Source of the DNA: Bacillota bacterium
Lineage (GTDB): Bacteria > Bacillota > Clostridia > Christensenellales > CAG-138
Length of the DNA: 11,433 nucleotides
Assembly: GCA_023416175.1 (NCBI GenBank)
Contig: JAEZIE010000116.1
Location: forward strand, 1-11,433
Reading direction: 5' to 3'
The notes below the pieces were generated by a model. That model had not been told where the DNA came from, did no database searches, and worked only from the letters and a program-made list of their open reading frames with translations. Shown piece after piece: positions 5,494-11,433 of the stretch. Numbering within the stretch: the stretch's first letter is position 1; each line of letters begins with the position of its first letter. A program made the position numbers and the translations under genes.

Positions 5494-6909
5494 GTGAAAA
5501 TGACTCTTGAACGTGATTTCCTGAAAAATATGCTGCGGCTGGCGATCCCGGTTGCCGTGCAGAACCTTTTAATGGCGTCGTTCCAGCTCATCGATTCCGC
5601 GATGGTGTCACAACTGGGCAATGCGGAGATGGCCGGCGTGGGCATGGCCGGACGTTGGTCGTTCATCATGATGATCTCGCTGTTCGGCATCAATTCCGGT
5701 GCCGCTATTCTCTATTCCCAATACAAGGGCATCAATGACGAGGCGGGCATCCGCCGCGTCTACGGCTTTGCGCTGGCTAACACGATGGCGCTGGTGGTAT
5801 TGTCCGGCGCGGCGATGGCGCTGTTCCCCCATGCGCTTGTGAAGGTGTTTTCCGGGGAAAACAACCCCGAGGCGGTGCGGTTGGGCGCGGAATATATGCA
5901 GATCATTGCGTTCAACTGCATTTTAATTGGCTTCAACCTTGCCACGACGGTCATGCTGCGCAGCACCGAGGAAGCACGCATCCCGCTTGTAACGAGTATT
6001 GTGGCGGTCATTGTCAATACAAGCCTCAACTATCTGTTGATTTATGGCAAATTGGGCTTCCCCGTGATGGGCGTTCGGGGTGCCGCGGTGGCTACGGTGA
6101 TTTCCAGCTTTGTGCAGACGTGCATGCTCATAATCGTGCTCCGCCACAGGAAGCACCCGGCGCTTGCCCGCATCCGGGAGCTGTTTGCCTACACCAAACC
6201 AATGGTGCAGAAATTCTATCGGGTCGCCACGCCCGTGATCATCAACGAGGTGCTGTGGTCTCTGGGCACGTCGGCGTATATGTTCGTGTTTGGCCGCGTG
6301 GGCGGGGAAACCGGCGTCCCGGCCTATACGCTTTACAACAGCATCGACCAGCTGCTGTTCGCCTTTGTAATCGGTTTGGCCTCGGCTTGCGGCGTTATCG
6401 TGGGCAAGGCCGTGGGCGCCGGTGACAACGAGCGTGCCTGGCAAAGCGCCAAATGGTTTCTTATGATGGGCACGCTGTTCTCGGTGTTCATGGCCATACT
6501 GGAGATCACGCTGCGGGTGCCGATCATCAACCTGATCCATCCGGCCGACCAGGCCACCGGCGAGCTTGCCACGAAGCTTTTGCTGCTGGGCAGTGCGAAC
6601 TTGCCCTTGCGCATGCTCTCGATGCTGCTCATCGTGGCCATTTTCCGGTCCGGCGGCAGGCCCGCGCTGGGTGCGGTCATCGACGCAGGAGCCGTGTGGC
6701 TGGTCGGTGCGCCGGCAGTGGCGATCGCTGGGTTTCTCCTGCACCTGCCGTTCCTATGGATCTTTGCGATGACATTCACCGAGGAGATTGCCAAAGTGGC
6801 TATCGGTCTTGTATTCTTCTTTCGGAAGAACTGGATGAAGCGACTGACGGAGCATCATCAGCAGGTTGAACAAGAAGAAACGCCAGTGTTGCTGCTGGAA
6901 GTGGAATAA
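5494..6909 (+). CDS. MATE-family multidrug/organic cation efflux transporter
   Basis: The 471-residue protein has about twelve hydrophobic segments arranged as two halves, the normal size and layout for MATE exporters, which use Na+ or H+ gradients to expel drugs or metabolites. Family features are the N-terminal IPVAVQNLLMASFQLIDSAMVSQLGNAEMAGVG type segment (seen as IPVAVQNLL and DSAMVSQLG), the NTSLNYLLIYGKLGFPVMGVRGAAVAT-like stretch (seen as NYLLIYG and GVRGAAVAT), and the second-half repeat VGKAVGAGD. The frame is open from a GTG at 5479, which has no ribosome binding site. The GTG at 5494 has GGAG nine bases upstream and is preferred; the ATG at 5500 is too far from it. The charged C-terminal tail (after about residue 440) is cytoplasmic in prediction. 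It is transcribed alone and converges on the aldo/keto reductase. The substrate cannot be read from the sequence. Confidence 0.94.
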   Translation: MKMTLERDFLKNMLRLAIPVAVQNLLMASFQLIDSAMVSQLGNAEMAGVGMAGRWSFIMMISLFGINSGAAILYSQYKGINDEAGIRRVYGFALANTMALVVLSGAAMALFPHALVKVFSGENNPEAVRLGAEYMQIIAFNCILIGFNLATTVMLRSTEEARIPLVTSIVAVIVNTSLNYLLIYGKLGFPVMGVRGAAVATVISSFVQTCMLIIVLRHRKHPALARIRELFAYTKPMVQKFYRVATPVIINEVLWSLGTSAYMFVFGRVGGETGVPAYTLYNSIDQLLFAFVIGLASACGVIVGKAVGAGDNERAWQSAKWFLMMGTLFSVFMAILEITLRVPIINLIHPADQATGELATKLLLLGSANLPLRMLSMLLIVAIFRSGGRPALGAVIDAGAVWLVGAPAVAIAGFLLHLPFLWIFAMTFTEEIAKVAIGLVFFFRKNWMKRLTEHHQQVEQEETPVLLLEVE

Positions 6910-7009
6910 TTCACCCCAAGCGGCGACTTAGGGTACAGTCGATGAATCGTAGAGCAGTTTAAACTGGCGTGCCGACGGCCAAAATCGAATACGGTACACC
7001 TCAGATATG

Positions 7010-7033
7010 AAAAGCCCGCAACTGCGGGCTTTT
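7010..7033. terminator. Bidirectional terminator between the MATE and aldo/keto reductase genes
   Basis: AAAAGCCCGC (7010-7019) and GCGGGCTTTT (7024-7033) form a perfect ten-pair stem with an AACT loop. The convergent genes on both sides end within about 100 bases. The rest of 6910-7065 holds nothing recognisable apart from the 12-bp palindrome CAGTTTAAACTG at 6955-6966. Confidence 0.9.
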
Positions 7034-7065
7034 GTGCGGATCAAGAAGAGTAGCTCTGTCGATTT

Positions 7066-8028
7066 TTAAAGAGCGCCAACAATTTTATGCGGAGCATACG
7101 GCTCCTCAAGGTACGCAACGTCCGCCTCGGTGAGCTTGACGTCAAAGGCGCCGGCAGCGTCATCAAAATACTTTGCCTTGGTCGCGCCGACGATGGGAGA
7201 CGTTACCCCCTTATAAAACTGCCACGCAAGGGCAATCTGCGTCATGGTGGCGCCGTATCTTTGTGCCAGCTCGTTTACGCGAAGTACAATGGCATAGTCG
7301 GCCTCCTCCGTGCTGTCATACTTTGAAACCGCCGTTTGGTCGGTCTGGCTGCGCTTTGTGTCCGTGTGCCATGTAAGACGGGAAAGCCTGCCCGCGGCAA
7401 GGGGACTGTACGGGGTAAGGGCGACATTTTGTTCTTTGCAGATCGGGATTAGTTCACGCTCGTCCTCGCGGTAAAGCAGGTTGTAATGGTTCTGCATGGA
7501 AACAAACGGCGTCCAGCCGTTCCTTTGGGCGGCAAGCTGCATGTTGTAGAACTGGTAGCCATACATGGCGGAAGCGCCGAGCGCCCGTACTTTACCCGCC
7601 TTAACAAGGCTATTCAGGGCCTCCATGGTTTCCTCTACCGGGGTAATAGCATCGAACCGGTGAATGATGTAGAGGTCAACGTAATCCGTGCCGAGACGCC
7701 CGAGGGAACCGTCGATTTCGCGCAGGATCGCTTGCTTTGATAGATGGCCCTCGTTGAAATAGACCTTCGTTGCGAGGACGACCTTTTCGCGCGCCACGTT
7801 GTTTTTGATCGCGCGGCCCAGATATTCCTCGCTGGTACCCGCCGAATAGATGTTGGCGGTATCAAAGAAATTGATCCCGAGATCAAGCGCGCGCTTGATC
7901 AGCATCTCGCTGTCATCAGCGTTCAGCGTCCACGCGTGCATTTTACTAGCCGGATCGCCAAAGCTCATGCAGCCAACGCAAAGGCGTGATACCTGAAGCT
8001 CTGAATTCCCAAGTCTTGAATATTCCAT
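7066..8028 (-). CDS. Aldo/keto reductase
   Basis: This 320-residue protein is an NAD(P)H-dependent oxidoreductase of the aldo/keto reductase superfamily, which reduces aldehydes and ketones in the cytoplasm. The catalytic tetrad is visible: Asp56 and Tyr61 in FFDTANIYSAG, Lys88 in VLATKV and His123 in YIIHRFD. The pattern RALGASAMY (about 148-156) and LTPYSPLAAG near 204-213 fit the aryl-alcohol-dehydrogenase-like or YajO-like branch. The ATG at 8028 has AGGAGG seven bases upstream. It is transcribed alone. Its promoter carries a dyad typical of MerR-family control, so induction by electrophiles, aldehydes or a metal is likely, although no MerR gene lies in the window. The physiological substrate is unknown. 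Confidence 0.95.
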   Translation of the reverse strand: MEYSRLGNSELQVSRLCVGCMSFGDPASKMHAWTLNADDSEMLIKRALDLGINFFDTANIYSAGTSEEYLGRAIKNNVAREKVVLATKVYFNEGHLSKQAILREIDGSLGRLGTDYVDLYIIHRFDAITPVEETMEALNSLVKAGKVRALGASAMYGYQFYNMQLAAQRNGWTPFVSMQNHYNLLYREDERELIPICKEQNVALTPYSPLAAGRLSRLTWHTDTKRSQTDQTAVSKYDSTEEADYAIVLRVNELAQRYGATMTQIALAWQFYKGVTSPIVGATKAKYFDDAAGAFDVKLTEADVAYLEEPYAPHKIVGAL

Positions 8029-8059
8029 ATTGCTCCCTCCTATCTGGGTTATTTATTTC

Positions 8060-8090
8060 AGTCTAGCAGTTAGAGTGGCCTCTAAGTCAA
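8060..8090 (-). promoter_or_regulatory. MerR-type promoter/operator of the aldo/keto reductase
   Basis: On the minus strand: TTGACT (8090-8085), a 19-base spacer and TAGACT (8065-8060), then the start codon about 30 bases on. Centred in the spacer is a perfect dyad, TTAGAG-N4-CTCTAA (8070-8085). MerR-family activators bind such dyads and untwist 19-20-bp spacers so RNA polymerase can use them. The spacer length, dyad and position all fit this known arrangement. Confidence 0.8.
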
Positions 8091-8114
8091 GCCATTCGCA
8101 CCCAAAAGGTACAG

Positions 8115-8143
8115 AAAAGGTCCACCCGTGGGTGAACCTTTTT
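8115..8143 (-). terminator. Terminator after the SAM methyltransferase gene
   Basis: AAAAGGTCCACCC and GGGTGAACCTTTT pair with one C.A mismatch around a very short loop. On the minus strand it ends in ACCTTTTCTG. It lies about 50 bases after the methyltransferase stop and insulates the aldo/keto reductase promoter. Confidence 0.75.
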
Positions 8144-8190
8144 CCCCCATCATATGTGCTCCGCCGTCAATCGAAGTCATTTTGCCCTCT

Positions 8191-8982
8191 TTACCGCTTC
8201 TGCGCAATCAGAATAAAGGACAGCGGATAGCCTTTTCCATCGTAAACCTCTGTCAACCCAACATCATAATCGTACTCGTTCAGCTTTACGATGGACATAC
8301 CACAACAGATCATTGAATTGATAATATCGGACATCGTATGCGAAAAGCTGGTGAATGTCTTTGAGTCATATTCCGGCGTGATATAGCTCATACCGCTGTT
8401 CTCAATCCATGGTTCTTTTCTGAAATATGAGTATGCAACCTGATTGAGATGATCTAAGTCAAACGTATCCTCTCCGGGCATAGGGAGCATATTCATAACC
8501 GGATGAAAATCATTAATCAACAGGACGCCATCCTGTTTGAGGCATGTTGCAACCTTGTTAAACAGCGATTTCAAATCTTTAAACCATGTAATAGCGCCAA
8601 TCGTGAAAAAAATAAAATCAAATTTTCCGTGATAACTCTCGTCTATCCCAAGAATATCGCAGGCAACAAATTCACAGTTCTTCTCGCCTACTTTATTGGC
8701 TGTTTCTTTTGCTTGCCCTATAATATTCTCGGCTATGTCAAATCCAACTGCATATGCCGGCTTTAACTGCATAATGGAAAGGAGCTCCCTGCCGTTGTTG
8801 CAGCAAAACTGCGCGATTGTTTTCCCCTGCAGATCAATGGATTTCAATTCTGCGATTGTGTCGGCATTTAAATACGGAAGCGTTTGGGTAGCAAGGACTT
8901 CATAGTTGTTCTCTCCCCAGTTTGGCCGTCTGTTATCAAATGCCTCTTCCCACGCCAGTTTGTTGTTTTTGATATAGTCCAT
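8191..8982 (-). CDS. Class I SAM-dependent methyltransferase
   Basis: This 263-residue soluble protein has the Rossmann-like methyltransferase motifs. Motif I is IAQFCCNNGRELL (about 56-68), the acidic residue after strand 2 is Asp82 in AVGFDIAENII, a cysteine/aspartate pair FVACDIL follows near 105-111, and motif IV is FDFIFFTIGAITWF (about 121-134). The strand-5 segment DGVLLINDFHP comes next. The CCNNG form of motif I replaces the usual GxGxG, but the class is still clear. The substrate cannot be predicted: it could be a small molecule rather than DNA or RNA, as no nucleic-acid domain is seen. The ATG at 8982 has AAAGGAG six bases upstream and is preferred over the ATG at 9009. It is a single-gene unit with its own promoter and terminator, in DNA of lower GC than the genes to the left. 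Confidence 0.9.
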   Translation of the reverse strand: MDYIKNNKLAWEEAFDNRRPNWGENNYEVLATQTLPYLNADTIAELKSIDLQGKTIAQFCCNNGRELLSIMQLKPAYAVGFDIAENIIGQAKETANKVGEKNCEFVACDILGIDESYHGKFDFIFFTIGAITWFKDLKSLFNKVATCLKQDGVLLINDFHPVMNMLPMPGEDTFDLDHLNQVAYSYFRKEPWIENSGMSYITPEYDSKTFTSFSHTMSDIINSMICCGMSIVKLNEYDYDVGLTEVYDGKGYPLSFILIAQKR

Positions 8983-9044
8983 TGTATTCTCCTTTTGCAA
9001 AGCAACCAAATGCCCGCTCCATTATCTCCATAAATTGTTAATAT

Positions 9045-9073
9045 ATTATATCGCATATGCCTGAAGCCAGCAA
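9045..9073 (-). promoter_or_regulatory. Promoter of the methyltransferase gene
   Basis: On the minus strand TTGCTG (9073-9068), a 17-base spacer and a perfect TATAAT (9050-9045), about 60 bases upstream of the start. The -35 matches only three of six positions. Confidence 0.6.
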
Positions 9074-9132
9074 TTCCTCTTTTTGAAAGCAGAAGTTCAA
9101 AGAATGATCCCGGGCATAGCCGGAGGTATTTA

Positions 9133-9159
9133 AAAACCTCCAGAGACTCTGGAGGTTTT
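9133..9159 (-). terminator. Terminator of the phosphatase/ferritin-like unit
   Basis: AAAACCTCCAGAG and CTCTGGAGGTTTT are perfect inverted copies around one A; in RNA the inner bases would open to form a loop. On the minus strand it ends in GGAGGTTTTTAAAT, about 50 bases after the ferritin-like gene. It is symmetrical enough to work in both directions. Confidence 0.88.
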
Positions 9160-9207
9160 CTTTATTTTAAAGTATTCGACGCTTCTAACCCAATACAAAT
9201 CAGAAGA

Positions 9208-9423
9208 TCAACCGTTTTCCCTTCTGTCTGCCTTTAACACTTTTGCAAAAGCTTCATAACGAGAGCGCAATATGTTCTCATGATTGACTTCGTCCATTTT
9301 TAATTGCTCAAAAAACTTCTTAATGTTTGGATCCTCAGTCTTTTCAACCAATGCCTGGTAATGCTTCTGGGCTTTGATTTCATCTTCGATCGCTTCCAAA
9401 ATGCCATCGAGTATCTGCTGCAT
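9208..9423 (-). CDS. Two-helix ferritin-like (rubrerythrin-type) mini-protein
   Basis: This 71-residue protein resembles one half of a ferritin/rubrerythrin four-helix bundle. Helix A (about residues 3-29) carries Glu15...Tyr22 in DEIKAQKHYQAL. Helix B (about 33-63) carries Glu45 and His48 in DEVNHENIL. These are the E-x6-Y and E-x2-H spacings of diiron ferritin-like proteins. A full rubrerythrin-like domain has two such pairs in about 140 residues, so here a dimer would be needed to complete the site, as known for encapsulated ferritins. The stop is clean, with no second half downstream in any frame that I can see. The ATG at 9423 has GGGAGG eight bases upstream. It lies 35 bases after the PAS-phosphatase gene and shares its terminator, so the two are probably one operon. 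Iron binding is inferred, and no encapsulin gene is visible. Confidence 0.85.
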   Translation of the reverse strand: MQQILDGILEAIEDEIKAQKHYQALVEKTEDPNIKKFFEQLKMDEVNHENILRSRYEAFAKVLKADRRENG

Positions 9424-9458
9424 ACGGGTTCCCTCCCCTGTTTTATAATTTAAAGTAT

Positions 9459-10580
9459 CTACGATAGCTTCGCTACAACCAAGGTTACATCGTCTTTGAT
9501 CTTTTCATTATTCAAAAAGTCTACAAAATCCTGATGAATCCTCTCGACAATAGGAACAGGTTTGAGACGATGTATTTCAACAATCAGATGCCTTAGCCTG
9601 TCTTCGTAAAATTCACGATTGGCCCTTTGCTCCGGCAATCCATCGGACATCATAAACAAGGTCATCTGTGGAAACAGCCCTAGGCAAGAATCCTCATACT
9701 TTAACCGATCTGCTTCCAACCCTGTCGAAACCGGAAGGCCCACCTTGTCCAGCTCAATGATATTCGCATCATCTCCAACCAATAAAGGATACATATGCAA
9801 TCCTGCATTGCAATAAAGCAATTCATTTGTCCTTAAATCAAAAACAGCTATGAAAAGGCAGACTAAATATTCCTCCGGATACCCTTCCTTTACATATTGC
9901 TCAACAAAGAAATGCATGATTTCTTTCGGAGACAATACTTGTCCCGGTATATGCTTTAGTCTAAAAAAGCTCCTTATCGTATCTTTTACGAAGATCGCCA
10001 GCATGGCGCTATCCAATCCGTGCCCCGAAACATCGGCTATAAAGCATACATACTGCTCAAAGTAATCATCCAACAGCCCGTTGTCTACTTTAAATGCATC
10101 GAATATGTCCCCGCCCAGTTCCTCTGCGGGAATGTATAGGGAAGCAAAAGAGATATTCTCCGTATTAGGGAGGCTTTCCGGCAACGAACGCTTATGAATC
10201 TTAATCGCATTTGCTATTTCAACATCCAGCTTTTTACGCATTCTTTCATATTCCACATAATTGCCAAAGATATATATGAGGTCATCTCTTCGAAAAAACG
10301 TAAGATGAAGTTTTCGCACATCGTATTTTCCATTTAACAAAAACTCTGCCGGAATTGAAGGTTCTTCTGACGCACTATTCATAAGAGTATGAATCTGATG
10401 AACATGGCTATCAGCAATTATATCGATTAGCTTTTTTTGTTTTAACTCGAATTCACCGTACCCTAAGTACGACTGCATCGCCTTATTGGAGAAAACAATC
10501 TGCCCTTCCAGGTCACAAACGAGAATATGGTCGTCGACCAAGTCGGCTATTGTCTCCCCAAATCTATCAAAGCTATTCAC
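9459..10580 (-). CDS. PAS-domain PP2C-type serine phosphatase (SpoIIE/RsbU family)
   Basis: The protein (373 residues with this start) joins a PAS sensor domain (about 10-110, with HILVCDLEGQIVFSNKA) through a helical linker to a PP2C-type phosphatase. The phosphatase shows LPESLP, YIPAEELGGDIFDAF (Asp158), FIADVSGHG (Asp183), a GLPVST stretch, MMSDGLPEQ (Asp313) and KDDVTLVVA (Asp363/364): the metal-binding aspartates of the RsbU/SpoIIE group. Such enzymes dephosphorylate STAS-type anti-anti-sigma factors and so switch on a sigma factor. The PAS domain suggests control by a ligand or redox state, but no cofactor is evident. The frame opens at 10640, but that ATG lies upstream of the likely transcription start and has no ribosome binding site. 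The GTG at 10580 has TGGAG seven bases upstream and is preferred; ATG 10607 has no site. No sigma, anti-sigma or STAS gene is adjacent. Confidence 0.92.
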   Translation of the reverse strand: MNSFDRFGETIADLVDDHILVCDLEGQIVFSNKAMQSYLGYGEFELKQKKLIDIIADSHVHQIHTLMNSASEEPSIPAEFLLNGKYDVRKLHLTFFRRDDLIYIFGNYVEYERMRKKLDVEIANAIKIHKRSLPESLPNTENISFASLYIPAEELGGDIFDAFKVDNGLLDDYFEQYVCFIADVSGHGLDSAMLAIFVKDTIRSFFRLKHIPGQVLSPKEIMHFFVEQYVKEGYPEEYLVCLFIAVFDLRTNELLYCNAGLHMYPLLVGDDANIIELDKVGLPVSTGLEADRLKYEDSCLGLFPQMTLFMMSDGLPEQRANREFYEDRLRHLIVEIHRLKPVPIVERIHQDFVDFLNNEKIKDDVTLVVAKLS

Positions 10581-10630
10581 AACAATTCTCCAATGCGAGG
10601 CTTTCATGCGTATATTTTGGCTGCGTTTAT

Positions 10631-10639
10631 AGTATAACA
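10631..10639 (-). promoter_or_regulatory. Extended -10 promoter of the phosphatase/ferritin-like unit
   Basis: On the minus strand TGTTATACT, an extended -10, lies about 50 bases upstream of the preferred GTG start. No good -35 is visible at the normal distance. The same nine bases form the -10 region of the M29 operon (2725-2733). Confidence 0.5.
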
Positions 10640-10640
10640 T

Positions 10641-10782
10641 AAACTTTGCATCATAATTCTACATAAATTGAGCGGCCTTCTCTTGCAGCAGAGTGAGATG
10701 AGCCCTGCATGAAAGGATGGGGCTTTCGTTAAGATGAACCCCTCTCGTCTGGACGATTCGTATTGCAAAGCGATAAAAATTT
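10641..10782. other. Intergenic region with small hairpins and no gene
   Basis: This is the upstream half of the divergent spacer between the phosphatase and the oxidoreductase. It holds three short inverted repeats: TGCAG/CTGCA (10684-10709), GAAAG/CTTTC (10711-10727) and TCGTC-TG-GACGA (10747-10758). GATGAGCCCT and GATGAACCCCT recur as a near repeat. I see no ORF with a ribosome binding site and no known riboswitch signature. Confidence 0.4.
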
Positions 10783-10799
10783 ATTGATTATCAATAATA
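10783..10799. repeat. 17-bp perfect palindrome upstream of the oxidoreductase promoter
   Basis: TTATTGAT-T-ATCAATAA, ending six bases before the -35. Its core TGAT-N-ATCA and outer bases match the 19-bp Fur box at 12 of 16 flanking positions by my count. It is a good operator candidate, but the regulator is not certain. Confidence 0.6.
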
Positions 10800-10805
10800 T
10801 TTTGA

Positions 10806-10834
10806 TTGACAATGTGCATTAGCTGTTTTATGAT
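10806..10834 (+). promoter_or_regulatory. Promoter of the FAD-dependent oxidoreductase
   Basis: A perfect TTGACA (10806-10811), a 17-base spacer and TATGAT (10829-10834). The AT-rich tract 10776-10805 upstream could act as an UP element. Transcription would start near 10841. Confidence 0.85.
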
Positions 10835-10853
10835 ACCGCCTAAGGAGCTACAA

Positions 10854-10904
10854 ATGCCGACGACGCCGATTGATACCGGATTTATGGCCAGACTTGCGAG
10901 GTGA
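10854..10904 (+). CDS. Possible 16-codon leader ORF before the oxidoreductase
   Basis: An ATG at 10854 has a strong AAGGAG six bases upstream and opens a 16-codon frame (MPTTPIDTGFMARLAR) that stops with TGA at 10902-10904, five bases before the oxidoreductase ATG. The oxidoreductase ribosome binding site (GAGGTG, 10898-10903) lies inside its last codons, so translation of the two could be coupled. It is out of frame with the downstream gene, so it is not an N-terminal extension. The predicted transcript start at about 10841 puts the AAGGAG almost at the 5' end, which weakens the case. No run of one regulatory amino acid is seen. It could be a leader peptide, a tiny protein or chance. Confidence 0.4.
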   Translation: MPTTPIDTGFMARLAR

Positions 10905-10909
10905 ATTTT

Positions 10910-11433
10910 ATGTATGATGTTGTTATTGTAGGGGCAGGTCCCGCAGGTGCAAACCTTGCACGATTAATTGGTAATCAATATAAGGTTTTATTGATAGAGA
11001 AACGCGACCTGGGGAATGAGAATCCCAAAAACCTTGCAAGCAAATGCTGTGGAGGGTTGTTAGCCCCTGATGCTCAGAAGATGATTGCAACGTTGGGTCT
11101 TTGTCTGCCGAAAGATATTTTAGTGAATCCACAGCTATTTGCTGTAAGAGCCATTGACCTTACAAACCACCTGGAAAGGCTTTATCAGAGGTTCTATTTT
11201 AATATGGACCGGGAGAAATTTGACAGATGGCTGGTTTCCCAACTTCCGGCCAGTGTTGATAAAAAGTTCAATTCTCTCTTTAAAGACTTTGCTCCAATAC
11301 CGGGAGGATATGAAGTCCGATATGTCTATGATGAACAAGTGATATCTGCAAAGACAAGAATACTCGTAGGCGCCGATGGCGCCAATTCCAGGATGAGAAA
11401 GTCTATTGGGAAAGAGTTCAATGCTCCTGAAAA
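10910..11433 (+). CDS. FAD-dependent oxidoreductase, geranylgeranyl-reductase-like, cut by window edge
   Basis: The 174 visible residues begin with an FAD-binding Rossmann fold: VVIVGAGPAGANLARLI (4-20), then the strand-2 acidic end in VLLIEKRD (26-33). Then come CCGGLLAPDAQ (46-56), a family-type cysteine/glycine motif, the NMDREKFDRWL segment (98-108) and the second FAD motif VGADGANSRMR (153-163). These features place it with FixC/geranylgeranyl-reductase-type flavoproteins, which reduce isoprenoid chains or act on other hydrophobic substrates. The exact substrate cannot be told, and the C-terminal substrate domain lies beyond the window. The ATG at 10910 has GAGGTG six bases upstream. It has a consensus promoter with a palindromic operator candidate, and a possible tiny leader ORF. 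Confidence 0.9.
   Translation, partial: MYDVVIVGAGPAGANLARLIGNQYKVLLIEKRDLGNENPKNLASKCCGGLLAPDAQKMIATLGLCLPKDILVNPQLFAVRAIDLTNHLERLYQRFYFNMDREKFDRWLVSQLPASVDKKFNSLFKDFAPIPGGYEVRYVYDEQVISAKTRILVGADGANSRMRKSIGKEFNAPE

Noticed and set aside
5923..6744. A 273-residue open frame on the minus strand inside the MATE gene
   Set aside because: It is a histidine/arginine-rich shadow of a GC-rich membrane-protein gene, with no ribosome binding site and no family resemblance.
6955..6966. Palindrome CAGTTTAAACTG
   Set aside because: It is short, located between convergent gene ends and away from any promoter; chance is the simplest reading.
10583..10640. Start of the PAS-phosphatase at ATG 10640 or 10607
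   Set aside because: The first lies upstream of the likely transcription start and neither has a ribosome binding site. GTG 10580 has TGGAG at seven bases.
10641..10910. A riboswitch upstream of the flavoprotein
   Set aside because: The hairpins lie upstream of the consensus promoter and match no riboswitch class I know. The remaining leader after the promoter is too short.

Overview
The window looks like a chromosomal segment of an anaerobic, Gram-positive Clostridia-type bacterium of fairly high GC content. The evidence is a class B sortase, an MreB/Mbl homologue, YitT and M29-peptidase proteins of Firmicutes type, strong AGGAGG-like ribosome binding sites, sigma-A style promoters, a rubrerythrin-like mini-protein and a SpoIIE/RsbU-type phosphatase. 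I cannot name a genus. It holds ten sizeable protein genes (two cut by the window edges), one tRNA, one very small candidate leader ORF, and a full set of terminators and promoters.

Left part (1-2774, minus strand): a three-gene operon reads leftward, M29 aminopeptidase, then a YitT-family membrane protein, then a large Xaa-Pro aminopeptidase that runs off the left edge. Its promoter sits immediately behind the terminator of the next unit, a class B sortase gene (2795-3625, minus) whose predicted N-terminus is a lipoprotein signal peptide. Both peptidases would release N-terminal amino acids from peptides.

Middle part (3626-7065): the sortase gene diverges from a lone mreB/mbl gene (3981-5021, plus) with a near-consensus promoter. 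A tRNA-Ala(GGC) follows with its own consensus promoter, a 36-nt hairpin filling its 5' leader, and a strong terminator. A 240-base gene-free stretch follows, rich in predicted hairpins, then a MATE-family efflux transporter. That transporter converges on an aldo/keto reductase (7066-8028, minus), with a terminator between them. The reductase promoter has the stretched 19-bp spacer and central dyad of MerR-family control.

Right part (8115-11433): base composition falls clearly here, suggesting different ancestry. It has a lone SAM methyltransferase (minus), a two-gene unit of a PAS-PP2C phosphatase and a 71-residue two-helix ferritin-like protein (minus), and a divergent FAD-dependent oxidoreductase cut by the right edge. 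The oxidoreductase is preceded by a 17-bp perfect palindrome, a consensus promoter and a possible 16-codon leader ORF.

No mobile element, CRISPR array or complete new system is evident. The points most worth checking are the lipobox-bearing sortase, the tRNA leader hairpin, the structured spacer after the tRNA, the MerR-type operator without a nearby regulator gene, the phosphatase/half-ferritin pair, and the control region of the oxidoreductase.
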